Origin: Streptomyces ipomoeae 91-03
GTDB taxonomy: Bacteria > Actinomycetota > Actinomycetes > Streptomycetales > Streptomycetaceae
Direction: 5' to 3'
Assembly: GCF_000317595.1 (NCBI RefSeq)
Contig: NZ_AEJC01000356.1
Coordinates: 1 to 49,587 of the forward strand
Length of the DNA stretch: 49,587 bases
The notes beneath the pieces were generated by a model that was not told where the DNA came from, ran no database searches, and saw nothing but the letters and a program-made list of their open reading frames with translations. How positions within the stretch are numbered: position 1 is the stretch's first letter; each line of letters begins with the position of its first letter. Below are positions 8,049 through 17,578 of the stretch, in pieces. A program made the translations under genes and the position numbers.

Positions 8049-10463
8049 CTACTCCGCCTGCAGCACCAGCAACGCCAGGTCGTCCTCCGGTGGCCGCTGC
8101 CCGAACTCGTGCACGAGCCGGCGGATCCGCTCGGCGACCAGCTGGGCGCTGAGTCCGACGCAGCCGACCAGCGCGGTGGCGAGGCCGTCGCCGTCGTCGA
8201 ACATGCGCGGTCCGCAGCGCCGCTCGGTCACCCCGTCCGTGACGCACAGCAGCGTGTCGCCGGGGCGCAGCTCGAAGGTCTCGGAGACGTACTCGGTGTC
8301 CTCGATCACCCCGAGCAGGGTCTGCGGCTCGGCCACGGCCCGTACGTCGCCGTCGGGGCCCAGGACCAACGGCAGTGGATGCCCGGCGGAGGCGAGGGTG
8401 CAGCGGACGCCGCCGTCGAAGGGGACGAGTTCGCCGTAGAGGAGGGAGAGAAAGCGGGTCTGGGGTCCCTCGGCGTCGACGAGGCCGGGGTCGCCGGCGG
8501 TGACCAGGGCGCGGGCGGCGGCGTCGGCGGCCTCGGTGGCGTCGTCGAGGAGGAGCTGGTTGAGGCGGTCGAGCACGTCCGCGACGCCGTAACCCTCGCG
8601 GGCGAGCAACCGCAGCCAGGGCCGGGCGAGGCCGATGACGACGGCGGCCTCGGGGCCCTTGCCCTGCACGTCGCCGATCGCGAAGCACCAGCGGCCCCGG
8701 CCCGCCGGGAACAAGTCGTAGAAGTCACCGCTGGGCCCGCCCATGTCGCACGGCTCGTACACCAGTGCGCTCGACACCCCGGGGATCTCGGCGACGGCCC
8801 CGGGCAGCAGCCCCCGTTGCAGCACCCGGCTGATCGTGGCCTGACGGGCGTACTGCCGGGCCGCACCGATCGCCAGCGCGATCCGCCGGCTGAGGTCCTC
8901 GACCAGCCCGGTCACCTCGTCCGGGAAGCGGAGCAGCCCGGCCCGGCCGATGACGAGGGTGCCGAGAGGGCGTCCCCCGGCGATCAGCCGGTAGGCGAGG
9001 GCCGCGCCGCTCTTGCGTTTCTCCTCCTGCTCGTCCTCACGTCCGCCTTTCTCTTCCGGTTCACGTCCGCCTTTCTCCTCCGGTCCGCCCAGCTCCGGTT
9101 TCTCTTCCGGTCCGCCCAGCTCCGGCCACGGCACCGGCACCGCCCGCGAGCGCACCGACTCGGGCAGGCGGGGCGGGTCCTTCTCCAGGGCCCGGCGAAG
9201 TTCCTCGATGCGGTTCTCGCTGCCGTGCCATACCCGGGCGAGCCGGGGCGCCGGGCCGAAGGAACCGTCGATGCCGCCGCGCCAGCCCAGGCCCTCGTCC
9301 TCCAGCCACACCGCGCACCAGTCGGCGAGGCGCGGCACCAGAAGCTGTCCGGCGAGCGCGGCGACCAGATCCTCGTCCAGCTGCCCGGCGAGCAGATCGG
9401 AGGCCTCGGCGAGGAAGGAGAGGGCACCTCGGTTCAACCACTGCCGGTCGTCGGCCACGCCACGGTGCCCGTCGGTGTCGTACGCCCGCGTCTTGCAACC
9501 GCCCCAGTCGCCCGGGTCCTCATCGCCCGGGCTCCAGTCACCGGAGTCTCCGTCACCCGCCTCCGCGTCGCGCCACTCCTCGTCGGCGTACGCCCGCGCA
9601 CCCCGGCACTCATCCCCGGCGCACGCACCGGCCTCCTCGCCCCTGGCATCGACGTACGCCCCTGCCTCCCCCGCCGCTCCCCCACCCCCGTACGCCTCGA
9701 TCGCCTCGTCCACCGCCAACGCGCCGTCGACCGACAGCGCGCCGTCCACCGCCAGCGCCCCGTCCACCGACAGCCGGGCCCAGACGGTCTTCACCCCGGT
9801 GCGATAGGTGATCCCCCAGGCCTCCGACAGCGCGGCGACAAGGCGGAGGCCGCGGCCGTACTCGGCGGCTCCGTAGGGGCGTTCGACGCGATAAGGGCGT
9901 TCGGCGCCCTCGTCGCGTACGGGCCGGGCGGGGTGGTGGTCGGAGACCTCGACGATCAGCCAGCCGGAGGCGGTCCGGTCGTCACGGTCGAACCGGCACA
10001 GGAGTTCGACGTCGGTGCCCGCGTGCACGACCGCGTTGGTGACCAGCTCGCTGACCACGACCAGCGCGTCCTCGACGAGGCGGGTGGTGAGGGAGGAGGC
10101 ACCGGGCAGATCCAGCTCGGCCCACTCGGCGAGCGCCGCGCTGACGAAGCGCCGGGCGGCTCCCGGCGCGAGCGCGCCCCCGGGAAGCGACACATGCGCT
10201 ACCGCGCGCCGGTCGGCTCCGGCGCACGAGGAGCCGACGTACACAGACCCGGCGTGCGCGGAGCCTTTGTACGTGGAGCCGGCGTGCGCGGGCCCTTCGT
10301 ACCCGGAGTCGGCGTACGCATCGCCCGCAAACGCCTCCGCGCTCCCCTCAAACTCCTTCGCACCACCCGCATACGCCTCCGCACCCGCAACCGCGCCCGG
10401 CGGAGACGCAGGCGTATCAGGAGCACGGGACGCGGTCTCCCGTTGCGTCGGAATGGCCCCCAC
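8049..10463 (-). CDS. RsbW-like ATPase / GAF / SpoIIE-type PP2C phosphatase (OsaC-like)
   Basis: 804 aa from the GTG at 10463, with GGAG 7 nt upstream. Residues 1-85 are low-complexity Ala/Gly/Tyr repeats. About 88-235 is a GHKL ATPase of the anti-sigma-kinase type, with the N box in SELVTNAVVHA. An acidic repetitive linker follows (235-345), then a GAF-like domain (345-560) interrupted by a Pro-Glu-Glu-Lys repeat stretch. The C terminus is a PP2C/SpoIIE phosphatase with the metal-binding aspartates in GDFYD, GDVQGKG and TDGV. Such proteins control sigma factors by phosphorylating or dephosphorylating anti-anti-sigma factors. Divergent placement beside a hybrid kinase and regulator resembles osaC of S. 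coelicolor. Substrates are unknown. Confidence 0.85.
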   Translation of the reverse strand: MGAIPTQRETASRAPDTPASPPGAVAGAEAYAGGAKEFEGSAEAFAGDAYADSGYEGPAHAGSTYKGSAHAGSVYVGSSCAGADRRAVAHVSLPGGALAPGAARRFVSAALAEWAELDLPGASSLTTRLVEDALVVVSELVTNAVVHAGTDVELLCRFDRDDRTASGWLIVEVSDHHPARPVRDEGAERPYRVERPYGAAEYGRGLRLVAALSEAWGITYRTGVKTVWARLSVDGALAVDGALSVDGALAVDEAIEAYGGGGAAGEAGAYVDARGEEAGACAGDECRGARAYADEEWRDAEAGDGDSGDWSPGDEDPGDWGGCKTRAYDTDGHRGVADDRQWLNRGALSFLAEASDLLAGQLDEDLVAALAGQLLVPRLADWCAVWLEDEGLGWRGGIDGSFGPAPRLARVWHGSENRIEELRRALEKDPPRLPESVRSRAVPVPWPELGGPEEKPELGGPEEKGGREPEEKGGREDEQEEKRKSGAALAYRLIAGGRPLGTLVIGRAGLLRFPDEVTGLVEDLSRRIALAIGAARQYARQATISRVLQRGLLPGAVAEIPGVSSALVYEPCDMGGPSGDFYDLFPAGRGRWCFAIGDVQGKGPEAAVVIGLARPWLRLLAREGYGVADVLDRLNQLLLDDATEAADAAARALVTAGDPGLVDAEGPQTRFLSLLYGELVPFDGGVRCTLASAGHPLPLVLGPDGDVRAVAEPQTLLGVIEDTEYVSETFELRPGDTLLCVTDGVTERRCGPRMFDDGDGLATALVGCVGLSAQLVAERIRRLVHEFGQRPPEDDLALLVLQAE
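9040..9130 (-). repeat. Coding tandem repeat in the phosphatase GAF region
   Basis: Imperfect repeats of TTTCTCYTCCGGT and CCGCCCAGCTCCGG (plus strand) encode alternating PELGGPEEK and GGREPEEK peptides. The charged loop interrupts the GAF-like domain and looks like a recent expansion. Confidence 0.7.
9717..9776 (-). repeat. 18-bp coding tandem repeat in the phosphatase linker
   Basis: About three imperfect copies of an 18-bp unit (GCGCCGTCCACCGACAGC on the plus strand). They encode repeated SVDGAL/AVDGAL peptides directly after the ATPase domain. Confidence 0.75.
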
Positions 10464-10566
10464 TACGCGGCTCCATGAGAAGTTCGGACGAATAGGCCTC
10501 AGGCGGCATGGACAGAGTGACAGACTGGCCACGCTCATAAGCGCCGAGTTACCGAAGTGGGCAACC

Positions 10567-13500
10567 ATGAGTGAGAACAGTGCTACGCAGGTGCTCGAAG
10601 GCGGTCAAAAAGGCAGGGAAACGGACGGGTTGATCCGGGCATCCGATCTGCGCGCCCTGACCGCCGCCATGACCGCCGCTCGCGACGGCACCTTCACGAA
10701 GGTCCCGGAGACCGGCCCCGCGCCGGTGGCGGAACTGTGCGCCCTCTTCAACCAGATCATCGACCGGAGCACACACTTCGGTACCGAAGTGCAGCGTGTG
10801 CGCCGGGAGTTGACCCGGCACGGCCGGCTCGACGAGCGGCTGTCGGCCAGTCCCGGTCAGGGCGCCTGGGCGACGCGCGTGAACGACGTGAACCAGACCC
10901 TGGACGCCCTGGTCGCCCCCGCCGCGAACGCCACGCGCGTCCTGGACGCGGTGGCCGGCGGCGACCTCACCCAGCGCGTCGACCTGCACGACGGAAACCG
11001 TCAACTGCGTGGCGACCTGCGGCGGTTGGGCCGCGCCGTGAACAAGATGGTCGACCAGCTGTCCCTGTTCACCGGCGAGGTGACCCGGGTCGCCCGCGAG
11101 GTCGGCACGGAGGGGCGGCTCGGCGGTCGCGCCAAGGTGCGTGGCCTGTCCGGGAGTTGGCGCGACGTGACGGAGGCGGTCAACACGATGGCCTCCCGGC
11201 TGACCGCCCAGGTACGTGACATCGCCCTGGTGACCACCTCCGTGGCACGCGGCGATCTGACCCGTACGGTGACCGTCGAGGCGACCGGCGAACTGCTCGA
11301 ACTGAAGCTCACCGTCAACACGATGGTCGACCAGCTCTCCGCGTTCGCCGACGAGGTCACGCGCGTCGCCCGCGAGGTCGGCACCGAGGGCCAGTTGGGC
11401 GGTCGGGCCCAGGTCCGGGGCGTGTCGGGCGTCTGGAAGGACCTCACCGACAACGTCAACTTCATGGCGTCGAACCTGACCTCCCAGGTCCGCAACATCG
11501 CCCAGGTGACAACGGCCGTGGCGAACGGCGACCTCAGCCAGAAGATCACCGTCGACGCCCAGGGCGAGATCCTGGAACTCAAGTCGACCATCAACACGAT
11601 GGTGGACCAGCTCTCCGCCTTCGCCGACGAAGTCAACCGCGTCGCCCGCGAGGTCGGCACCGAAGGCAACCTCGGCGGCCGGGCACAGGTCCGAGGCGTG
11701 TCGGGCGTCTGGAAGGACCTCACCGACAACGTCAACTTCATGGCGGACAACCTGACGTCGCAGGTCAGGAATATCGCCCTGGTGTCCACGGCGGTTGCCC
11801 AGGGCGACCTCGGCAAGAAGATCACGGTCGAGGCGAAGGGCGAGATCCTGGAGCTGAAGTCGACGATCAACACGATGGTCGACCAGCTCTCCGCCTTCGC
11901 CGACGAAGTGACGAGGGTCGCCCGCGAAGTCGGCACCGAGGGCAACCTCGGCGGTCAGGCCCAGGTCCGAGGCGTCTCCGGCGTCTGGAAGGACCTCACC
12001 GACAACGTCAACTTCATGGCGCTCAACCTGACGTCGCAGGTCAGGAACATCGCCCAGGTCACCACCGCCGTCGCCAACGGCGACCTCTCCAAGAAGATCA
12101 CCGTCGACGCCCGCGGCGAGATCCTCGAACTGAAGGACACCGTCAACACGATGGTGGAGCAGCTGCGTGCCTTCGCCGACGAGGTCACACGGGTGGCCCG
12201 TGAGGTAGGCACCGACGGCCGGCTCGGCGGCCGGGCCCAGGTGCTGGGCGTCTCCGGCGTCTGGCGGGATCTGACCGACAACGTCAACTACATGGCCGAC
12301 AACCTGACCTCACAGGTCAGGAACATCGCGCAGGTGACCACGGCCGTGGCCAACGGCGACCTCTCCAAGAAGATCGACGTCGACGCGCGCGGCGAGATCC
12401 TGGAGCTGAAGACCGCCATCAACACCATGGTCGACACCCTCTCCTCCTTCTCCTCCGAGGTCACCCGAGTGGCCCGCGAGGTCGGTTCCGAGGGACAACT
12501 CGGCGGTCAGGCGAGGGTCGAGGGCGTGTACGGCACCTGGAAGCGCCTGACGACGAACGTGAACGAACTCGCCCTGAACCTGACCACCCAGGTCCGCGCC
12601 ATCGCCGAGGTCGCCTCGGCCGTGGCCCAGGGCGACATGTCCCGCTCGATCACCGTGGAGGCGCGCGGCGAGGTCGCCGAACTGAAGGACAACATCAATC
12701 TGATGGTGGCCAACCTCCGCGAGACCACCCGGGCGAAGGACTGGCTGGAGTCCAACCTGGCCCGCCTGGCCGCCCTGATGCAGGGCCACCGCGATCTGAT
12801 GGAGGTCGCCGACCTGATCCTGCGCGAGCTGACCCCGCTGGTGAACGCCCAGTACGGCGCGTTCTACCTCGCCGACCCCGACGGGGACGGCGCCGCGCTG
12901 CGCCCGGTGGCGCCCAGCAAGGGCCTCGCCTTCATCGCGGGCTACGGCTCGGCCCAGGGCGCGACGGTCGAGACCGGCGGCCTTCCCGTCCACGGTCTCG
13001 TCGCCCAGGCGGCCCGCGAGAAGAAGCGGATCCTGGTGGAGGAGGCCCCGCCGGACTACATCAAGATCAACAGTGGTCTGGGGGAGGCGTCACCGTCCAG
13101 CGTCGTCATCATCCCGATCCTCTTCGAGGACAAGCTCCTCGGCGTGATCGAACTCGCCTCCTTCTCACGCTTCTCCGACGTCCATCTGGCCTTCTTCGAC
13201 CAGTTCGTGAACACCATCGGCGTGGCGATCAACACCATCATCGCCAACTCCCGCACGGAGTCCCTTCTCGGCGAGTCCCAGCGCCTGGCCATGCAGCTCC
13301 AGGAACGCTCCGACGAACTCCAGAAACAGCAGGCGGAACTGCAGCGTTCGAACGCCGAACTGGAGGAGAAGGCGGCCCTCCTGGCGACGTCCTCCCAGTA
13401 CAAGTCGGAGTTCCTGGCGAACATGTCCCACGAACTCCGCACTCCTCTCAACTCGTTGCTGATCCTGGCCCGCCTCCTGTCCGACAACCCGGACGGCCAC

Positions 13501-14703
13501 CTCTCGGACCAGGAGGTCCAGTTCGCGACGACGATCCACCGCTCGGGCTCCGATCTCCTGCAGCTGATCAACGACATCCTGGACCTGTCGAAGATCGAGG
13601 CCGGCCGGATGGACGTACGCCCGAAACGCCTCCCGCTCATCAAGCTGCTGGACTACGTCCACGCCACCTTCCGCCCGCTCACCCTCGACCGGGGTCTGGC
13701 CTTCGAGGTCGCGGTCGGCGAGGACGTACCGCGCGAGATGTACTCGGACGAGCAGCGTCTCCAGCAGATCCTGCGCAACCTGCTCTCCAACGCGATCAAG
13801 TTCACCGCCTCCGGCAAGGTCGAACTGTCCGTCAACCGGGTCAAGGACCCCGAGCACCGCTACACCCGCGAGGACACCGACGAGGTCGTCGCCTTCGCGG
13901 TCTCCGACACCGGCATCGGCATCGCCCCGGAGAAACTCCCGGTGATCTTCGAGGCGTTCCAGCAGGCCGACGGCACCACGAACCGCAAGTACGGCGGCAC
14001 CGGCCTCGGCCTGTCCATCAGCCGGGAGATCGCGGGCCTGCTGGGCGGCAGGATCATCGCCGAGAGCGTCCCCGGCAAGGGCTCGACCTTCACGCTGTAC
14101 GTCCCCGTCTTCAGCCCCGGCCACGCGGCCCCCGGCCCCGCCCCCGAGACCCACGGCACCCTGATCCCCGAGCAGCCGACCAGCGAGCCGTACCCGGCCG
14201 TGCCCGACACGGACGACACCTGGCCGGCCCTCACCAAACTGGAGGCCTGGAAGTCGGGCCGGGCGGGCCAGGTGCTCCCCGGCCGCCGGGTGCTGATCGT
14301 GGACGACGACATCCGCAACGTCTTCGCGCTCACGCACGTCCTGGGCCGGGTCGGCATGCCGGTCCTGTACGCGGAGAACGGCCGCGAGGGCATCGAGACG
14401 CTGGAGCGCAACCCGGACGTCGAACTGGTCCTGATGGACATCATGATGCCGGAGATGGACGGCTACGAGACGATCTCCGCCATCCGCCGCACCCCCCGCT
14501 GGGCCGGTCTGCCCATCGTCGCCCTGACCGCGAAGGCCATGCCCGGCGACCGCGAGAAGTCCATCGCCCGGGGCGCCAACGACTACGTACCCAAGCCCGT
14601 GGACGTGGACCAATTGCTCACGGTCGTCTGCGCCGTCCTGGACCCGGAGGGCACGGAGCCGCGCACCGAAACAACCGAAGAGAACGAGGCACCCTCACCA
14701 TGA
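10567..14703 (+). CDS. Poly-HAMP GAF hybrid histidine kinase (OsaA/Nik1-like)
   Basis: 1378 aa from the ATG at 10567. There is no membrane segment, so it is a cytoplasmic sensor. Residues about 130-715 are six near-identical 92-aa HAMP-type units plus a partial seventh, each with GDL..KI.V.A.GEI.ELK followed by [16 protein letters not shown] domain follows (735-885), then a coiled coil, then a HisKA domain with the phospho-accepting His955 in MSHELRTP. The HATPase_c domain has its N box in NLLSNAIKF and the G boxes DTGIGI and GGTGLGL. The C-terminal receiver has Asp1291 in [11 protein letters not shown]. The architecture matches fungal group III (Nik1/Os-1) and Streptomyces OsaA osmosensing kinases. 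The stop overlaps the next start by 4 bp. Confidence 0.92.
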   Translation: MSENSATQVLEGGQKGRETDGLIRASDLRALTAAMTAARDGTFTKVPETGPAPVAELCALFNQIIDRSTHFGTEVQRVRRELTRHGRLDERLSASPGQGAWATRVNDVNQTLDALVAPAANATRVLDAVAGGDLTQRVDLHDGNRQLRGDLRRLGRAVNKMVDQLSLFTGEVTRVAREVGTEGRLGGRAKVRGLSGSWRDVTEAVNTMASRLTAQVRDIALVTTSVARGDLTRTVTVEATGELLELKLTVNTMVDQLSAFADEVTRVAREVGTEGQLGGRAQVRGVSGVWKDLTDNVNFMASNLTSQVRNIAQVTTAVANGDLSQKITVDAQGEILELKSTINTMVDQLSAFADEVNRVAREVGTEGNLGGRAQVRGVSGVWKDLTDNVNFMADNLTSQVRNIALVSTAVAQGDLGKKITVEAKGEILELKSTINTMVDQLSAFADEVTRVAREVGTEGNLGGQAQVRGVSGVWKDLTDNVNFMALNLTSQVRNIAQVTTAVANGDLSKKITVDARGEILELKDTVNTMVEQLRAFADEVTRVAREVGTDGRLGGRAQVLGVSGVWRDLTDNVNYMADNLTSQVRNIAQVTTAVANGDLSKKIDVDARGEILELKTAINTMVDTLSSFSSEVTRVAREVGSEGQLGGQARVEGVYGTWKRLTTNVNELALNLTTQVRAIAEVASAVAQGDMSRSITVEARGEVAELKDNINLMVANLRETTRAKDWLESNLARLAALMQGHRDLMEVADLILRELTPLVNAQYGAFYLADPDGDGAALRPVAPSKGLAFIAGYGSAQGATVETGGLPVHGLVAQAAREKKRILVEEAPPDYIKINSGLGEASPSSVVIIPILFEDKLLGVIELASFSRFSDVHLAFFDQFVNTIGVAINTIIANSRTESLLGESQRLAMQLQERSDELQKQQAELQRSNAELEEKAALLATSSQYKSEFLANMSHELRTPLNSLLILARLLSDNPDGHLSDQEVQFATTIHRSGSDLLQLINDILDLSKIEAGRMDVRPKRLPLIKLLDYVHATFRPLTLDRGLAFEVAVGEDVPREMYSDEQRLQQILRNLLSNAIKFTASGKVELSVNRVKDPEHRYTREDTDEVVAFAVSDTGIGIAPEKLPVIFEAFQQADGTTNRKYGGTGLGLSISREIAGLLGGRIIAESVPGKGSTFTLYVPVFSPGHAAPGPAPETHGTLIPEQPTSEPYPAVPDTDDTWPALTKLEAWKSGRAGQVLPGRRVLIVDDDIRNVFALTHVLGRVGMPVLYAENGREGIETLERNPDVELVLMDIMMPEMDGYETISAIRRTPRWAGLPIVALTAKAMPGDREKSIARGANDYVPKPVDVDQLLTVVCAVLDPEGTEPRTETTEENEAPSP
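10958..12710 (+). repeat. 276-bp tandem coding repeats of HAMP units
   Basis: Six full 276-bp units and a partial seventh with high nucleotide similarity. Strings such as CGCGAGGTCGGCACCGA and AACACGATGGT recur each period. The first and last units are the most diverged and the middle ones most alike, as expected for internal duplication or gene conversion. Confidence 0.9.
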
Positions 14704-15272
14704 CCCCTCAGGACCGGACCGACGGACGCGCCGGAATCCTCCTCGTCGACGACATGGAGGACAACCTGATCGCGCTGGAGGCCGTCCTGGCATCCCTCAA
14801 CGAGCCGCTGGTACGGGCCCGTTCGGGCGAGGAGGCCATGAAGGCCCTCCTCCGCCAACGCTTCGCCGTGGTCCTCCTCGACATCCGCATGCCAGGCATG
14901 GACGGCTTCGAAACGGCCGCCAACATCAAACGCCTCGACCAGACGAAAGACGTCCCGATCATCTTCCTCACCAGCTCGGACTCCAACGCGGGCTACACCT
15001 TCCGTGGCTACGCCACAGGCGCCGCGGACTACTTGACCAAGCCGTTCGACCCCTGGGTGTTACGGGCGAAGGTCAGCGTGTTCCTGGATCTGCACCGCAA
15101 GAACCTGCAGTTGGAGCGCTTGCTGGCACGGCAACGGGAGCATGCGGAGCAGATCGATTCAAGGTTGGCCGCCCTGGAGAAGCAACTGTCGGAAAGCTCC
15201 CCGAACCTGCCGGAGGTACGAATACAGGTGCGAGACCTCCGGAACCTGGTGGCAGGGGATCAGCGCACGTGA
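14700..15272 (+). CDS. Response regulator, receiver plus coiled coil (OsaB-like), with a TTA codon
   Basis: 190 aa. The receiver domain spans residues 10-130, with acidic pocket Asp17/Asp18, phospho-acceptor Asp61 in LLDIRMPGMDG, Thr91/Ser92 and Lys114. A coiled coil of about 50 residues follows, and there is no DNA-binding domain. Output is therefore likely by protein contact. It overlaps the kinase gene by ATGA, so the two are made together. Codon 121 (15060-15062) is TTA, read in Streptomyces by the developmentally controlled bldA tRNA. By architecture and position it is a candidate OsaB counterpart. Confidence 0.9.
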   Translation: MTPQDRTDGRAGILLVDDMEDNLIALEAVLASLNEPLVRARSGEEAMKALLRQRFAVVLLDIRMPGMDGFETAANIKRLDQTKDVPIIFLTSSDSNAGYTFRGYATGAADYLTKPFDPWVLRAKVSVFLDLHRKNLQLERLLARQREHAEQIDSRLAALEKQLSESSPNLPEVRIQVRDLRNLVAGDQRT

Positions 15273-15274
15273 CC

Positions 15275-15328
15275 AGGGGCGCGGGGCTGTGACATCTGCG
15301 GCTCCGCCGCGATGGGGGTCCCTCCCGC
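15275..15328. repeat. Dispersed intergenic repeat, copy D (inverted)
   Basis: The 3'-to-3' gap between the regulator and acyl-CoA ligase genes is nearly filled by an inverted copy of 2227-2281. Bases 15300-15328 match 2227-2255 perfectly as reverse complement, and the flanking AGGGGCGCGGGGCTGT also matches. It probably also separates the converging transcripts. Confidence 0.8.
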
Positions 15329-15329
15329 G

Positions 15330-17207
15330 CTACTTCTCCCGAGCCCCCGCGTACATCTCCTCGATGAGGCCCCGGTATTCCCGCTCCACCACCGGCCGCT
15401 TCAACTTCAGGCTGGGCGTCAGCTCCCCGTGCTCGACGTCCAAGTCCCGCGGCAGCAACCGGAACTTCTTCACGGTCTGCCACCGCTGAAGCCCCTCGTT
15501 CAACTTCCTGACGTACCCGTCGATGAGCTCCACGGTCGCCGCGGCAGCGACAACCTCCTCGTACGACTTCCCCTCCAGGCCGTTCTCCGCGGCCCACCCC
15601 AGGATGGACGCCTCGTCGAGGGCGATGAGCGCGGTGCAGAAGTTACGGTCGGCCCCGATCACCATCACGTTGGACGTGAACGGGCACAGCGCCTTGAACT
15701 GCCCCTCGATCTCGGTCGGCGCGATGTACTTGCCGCCGGAGGTCTTGAACAGGTCCTTCTTGCGGTCGGTGATCCGCAGATAGCCGTCGGGCGACAGCTC
15801 CCCGATGTCCCCGGTGTGGAACCACCCGTCGGCCTCCAGCACCTCGGCGGTCTTCTCGGGCAGCCCGTGGTATCCCTCCATGATCCCGGGGCCCCGCAGC
15901 AGGATCTCGCCGTCGTCAGCGATCCGCACCTCACAGCCGGGCAGCGGCTTGCCGACCGTACCGGTGCGGTATGCCTCGCCGGGGTTCACGAAGGAGGCCG
16001 CCGAGGTCTCGGTCAGGCCGTAGCCCTCCAGGATGTGGATGCCGGCGCCGGAGAAGAAGAACCCGATGTCGGGGGCCAGCGCGACCGAGCCGGAGACACA
16101 GGCCCGCAGCCGGCCGCCGAAGGCCTCCCGCAGCTTCGCGTAGACCAGCCGGTCGGCTGCCTTGTGCCGGGCACCGAGCGCGAAGGGCACCGTGGGCGTG
16201 CCGGTGCGGCGGAAGTTGTCCTGGCTGACCTTGGCGTACTCACGGGCGACCTCGGCCGCCCACTGGAAGATCTTGTACTTGGCGGCCCCGCCCTCGCGGG
16301 CCTTCGCGGCGACGCCGTTGTAGACCTTCTCGAAGATGCGCGGCACGGCCGCCATGTACGTCGGCCGCACGACCGGCAGATTCTCGATGATCTTGTCCAC
16401 GCGCCCGTCGACGGCGGTGACGTGCCCGACCTCGATATGACCACTGGTGAGCACCTTGCCGAACACATGCGCGAGCGGCAGCCACAGGTACTGCACGTCG
16501 TCGGCGCTGAGCAGCCCGGTCGCGGCGATCGCCTTCGCCATGTACGACCAGTTGTCGTGCGGGAGGCGCACGCCCTTGGGGCGGCCGGTGGTGCCGGAGG
16601 TGTAGATGAGGGTGGCGAGCTGGTCCTTGGTGATCGCGCCGACCTTCTCCTTGATCAGGTCGGGCTTCTTCTCCAGATACGCGGCGCCGCGCTCCTCCAG
16701 CTCGGCGAGGGAGAGGACCCACTCCTCCGAGAGGTCGGCGCCCTCGGTGTCGATGACGACGACATGCGTCAGCTCGGGCAGCTCGGCCTTCTTCTCGCGC
16801 GCCTTGGCGAGCTGGGCCGCGTCCTCGGCGAACAGCACCCGGCTCCCGGAGTCGGCCAGGATGTACGCGGACTCGTCGGCGTTGGTCTGCGGATAGACGG
16901 TGGTGGTGGCCGCGCCCGCGCACATGATGCCGAGGTCGGCGAGGATCCACTCGATCCGGGTGGCCGCGGAGAGAGCGACCCGCTGCTCGGGCTGGACACC
17001 CAGTTCGACGAGCCCGGCCGCGATGGCGTACACCCGCTCCGCCGTCTGCGCCCAGCTGAGCGACTTCCAGTCGGAGGGGCCCTCGCCGGAGGCGGCGGGT
17101 ACCGGATAGCGGTAGGCCTCGGCGTCGGGCGTGGCGGCCACGCGCTCCAGGAAGAGGGCCGCCACGGACGGCGGACGGTTCTCGATCAGGGTCTGTGTGT
17201 CGCTCAC
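15330..17207 (-). CDS. Long-chain fatty-acid--CoA ligase (AMP-forming)
   Basis: 625 aa from the GTG at 17207, with GGAGG 5 nt upstream. ANL superfamily: the ATP-binding loop is YTSGTTGRPKG, the A5 region is GYGLTETSA, and the A8 region WFHTGDIGELSPDGYLRITDRKKD is intact. It activates long-chain fatty acids to acyl-CoA, probably at the inner face of the membrane. It is transcribed alone. The upstream region carries an imperfect palindrome and three direct repeats, suggesting regulated expression. Confidence 0.92.
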   Translation of the reverse strand: MSDTQTLIENRPPSVAALFLERVAATPDAEAYRYPVPAASGEGPSDWKSLSWAQTAERVYAIAAGLVELGVQPEQRVALSAATRIEWILADLGIMCAGAATTTVYPQTNADESAYILADSGSRVLFAEDAAQLAKAREKKAELPELTHVVVIDTEGADLSEEWVLSLAELEERGAAYLEKKPDLIKEKVGAITKDQLATLIYTSGTTGRPKGVRLPHDNWSYMAKAIAATGLLSADDVQYLWLPLAHVFGKVLTSGHIEVGHVTAVDGRVDKIIENLPVVRPTYMAAVPRIFEKVYNGVAAKAREGGAAKYKIFQWAAEVAREYAKVSQDNFRRTGTPTVPFALGARHKAADRLVYAKLREAFGGRLRACVSGSVALAPDIGFFFSGAGIHILEGYGLTETSAASFVNPGEAYRTGTVGKPLPGCEVRIADDGEILLRGPGIMEGYHGLPEKTAEVLEADGWFHTGDIGELSPDGYLRITDRKKDLFKTSGGKYIAPTEIEGQFKALCPFTSNVMVIGADRNFCTALIALDEASILGWAAENGLEGKSYEEVVAAAATVELIDGYVRKLNEGLQRWQTVKKFRLLPRDLDVEHGELTPSLKLKRPVVEREYRGLIEEMYAGAREK

Positions 17208-17233
17208 GACATCCTCCGGGGCCCGCGACGACG

Positions 17234-17292
17234 CGGCTGGCTCATGGACGGTGCGGCTGGCTCAAAACGTCTGGACTTGTACGGCTGGCTCA
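17234..17292 (-). repeat. Three direct copies of an 11-mer upstream of the acyl-CoA ligase
   Basis: CGGCTGGCTCA (minus strand TGAGCCAGCCG) occurs at 17234-17244, 17254-17264 and 17282-17292, with spacings of 20 and 28 bp. The upstream two (minus-strand sense) are also preceded by TTTT. They lie between the palindrome at 17303-17320 and the GTG start. Confidence 0.8.
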
Positions 17293-17302
17293 AAAACCTG
17301 TT

Positions 17303-17320
17303 GTTTAACTCACGAGTAAC
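17303..17320. promoter_or_regulatory. Candidate operator palindrome upstream of the acyl-CoA ligase
   Basis: GTTTAACTCACGAGTAAC is an imperfect inverted repeat centred on ACTCACGAGT, in an AT-richer pocket. The form is that of a TetR-family site, as is common for fatty-acid genes. Which regulator binds is unknown. Confidence 0.5.
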
Positions 17321-17578
17321 CCTTGAGTGGTGATCAGGGTAGAGCGCGCCCGCCCGGTACGTAAGGGGCGGCGAGCCGTCACTTTCCACCAAGGGTGGAC
17401 CAAGAACGACGGCGGGGACACACGAGATACGCTCGGCGAACACGCGCCGAGGCCTCCACCGAAGACGAACGGGCCCGCCGCGCCGAAGCACGACGGACCC
17501 GACTTCGGCCCGAGTTCCCGGGGCTGGTGACGCCTCCCCGAAAGATCTGAAAGATCTACGGCATCGCCCCGCCGATGG
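17321..17578. other. Gene-free interval between the acyl-CoA ligase upstream region and lepA
   Basis: No coding sequence I can support. A 67-codon plus-strand frame starting at 17327 has neither a ribosome-binding site nor a recognisable product. A GAAAGATCT direct repeat lies at 17539-17558, just beyond the lepA stop. Confidence 0.5.

Noticed and set aside
17327..17530. 67-codon plus-strand frame between the acyl-CoA ligase and lepA
   Set aside because: No Shine-Dalgarno or leaderless -10 at proper spacing, and no recognisable product.
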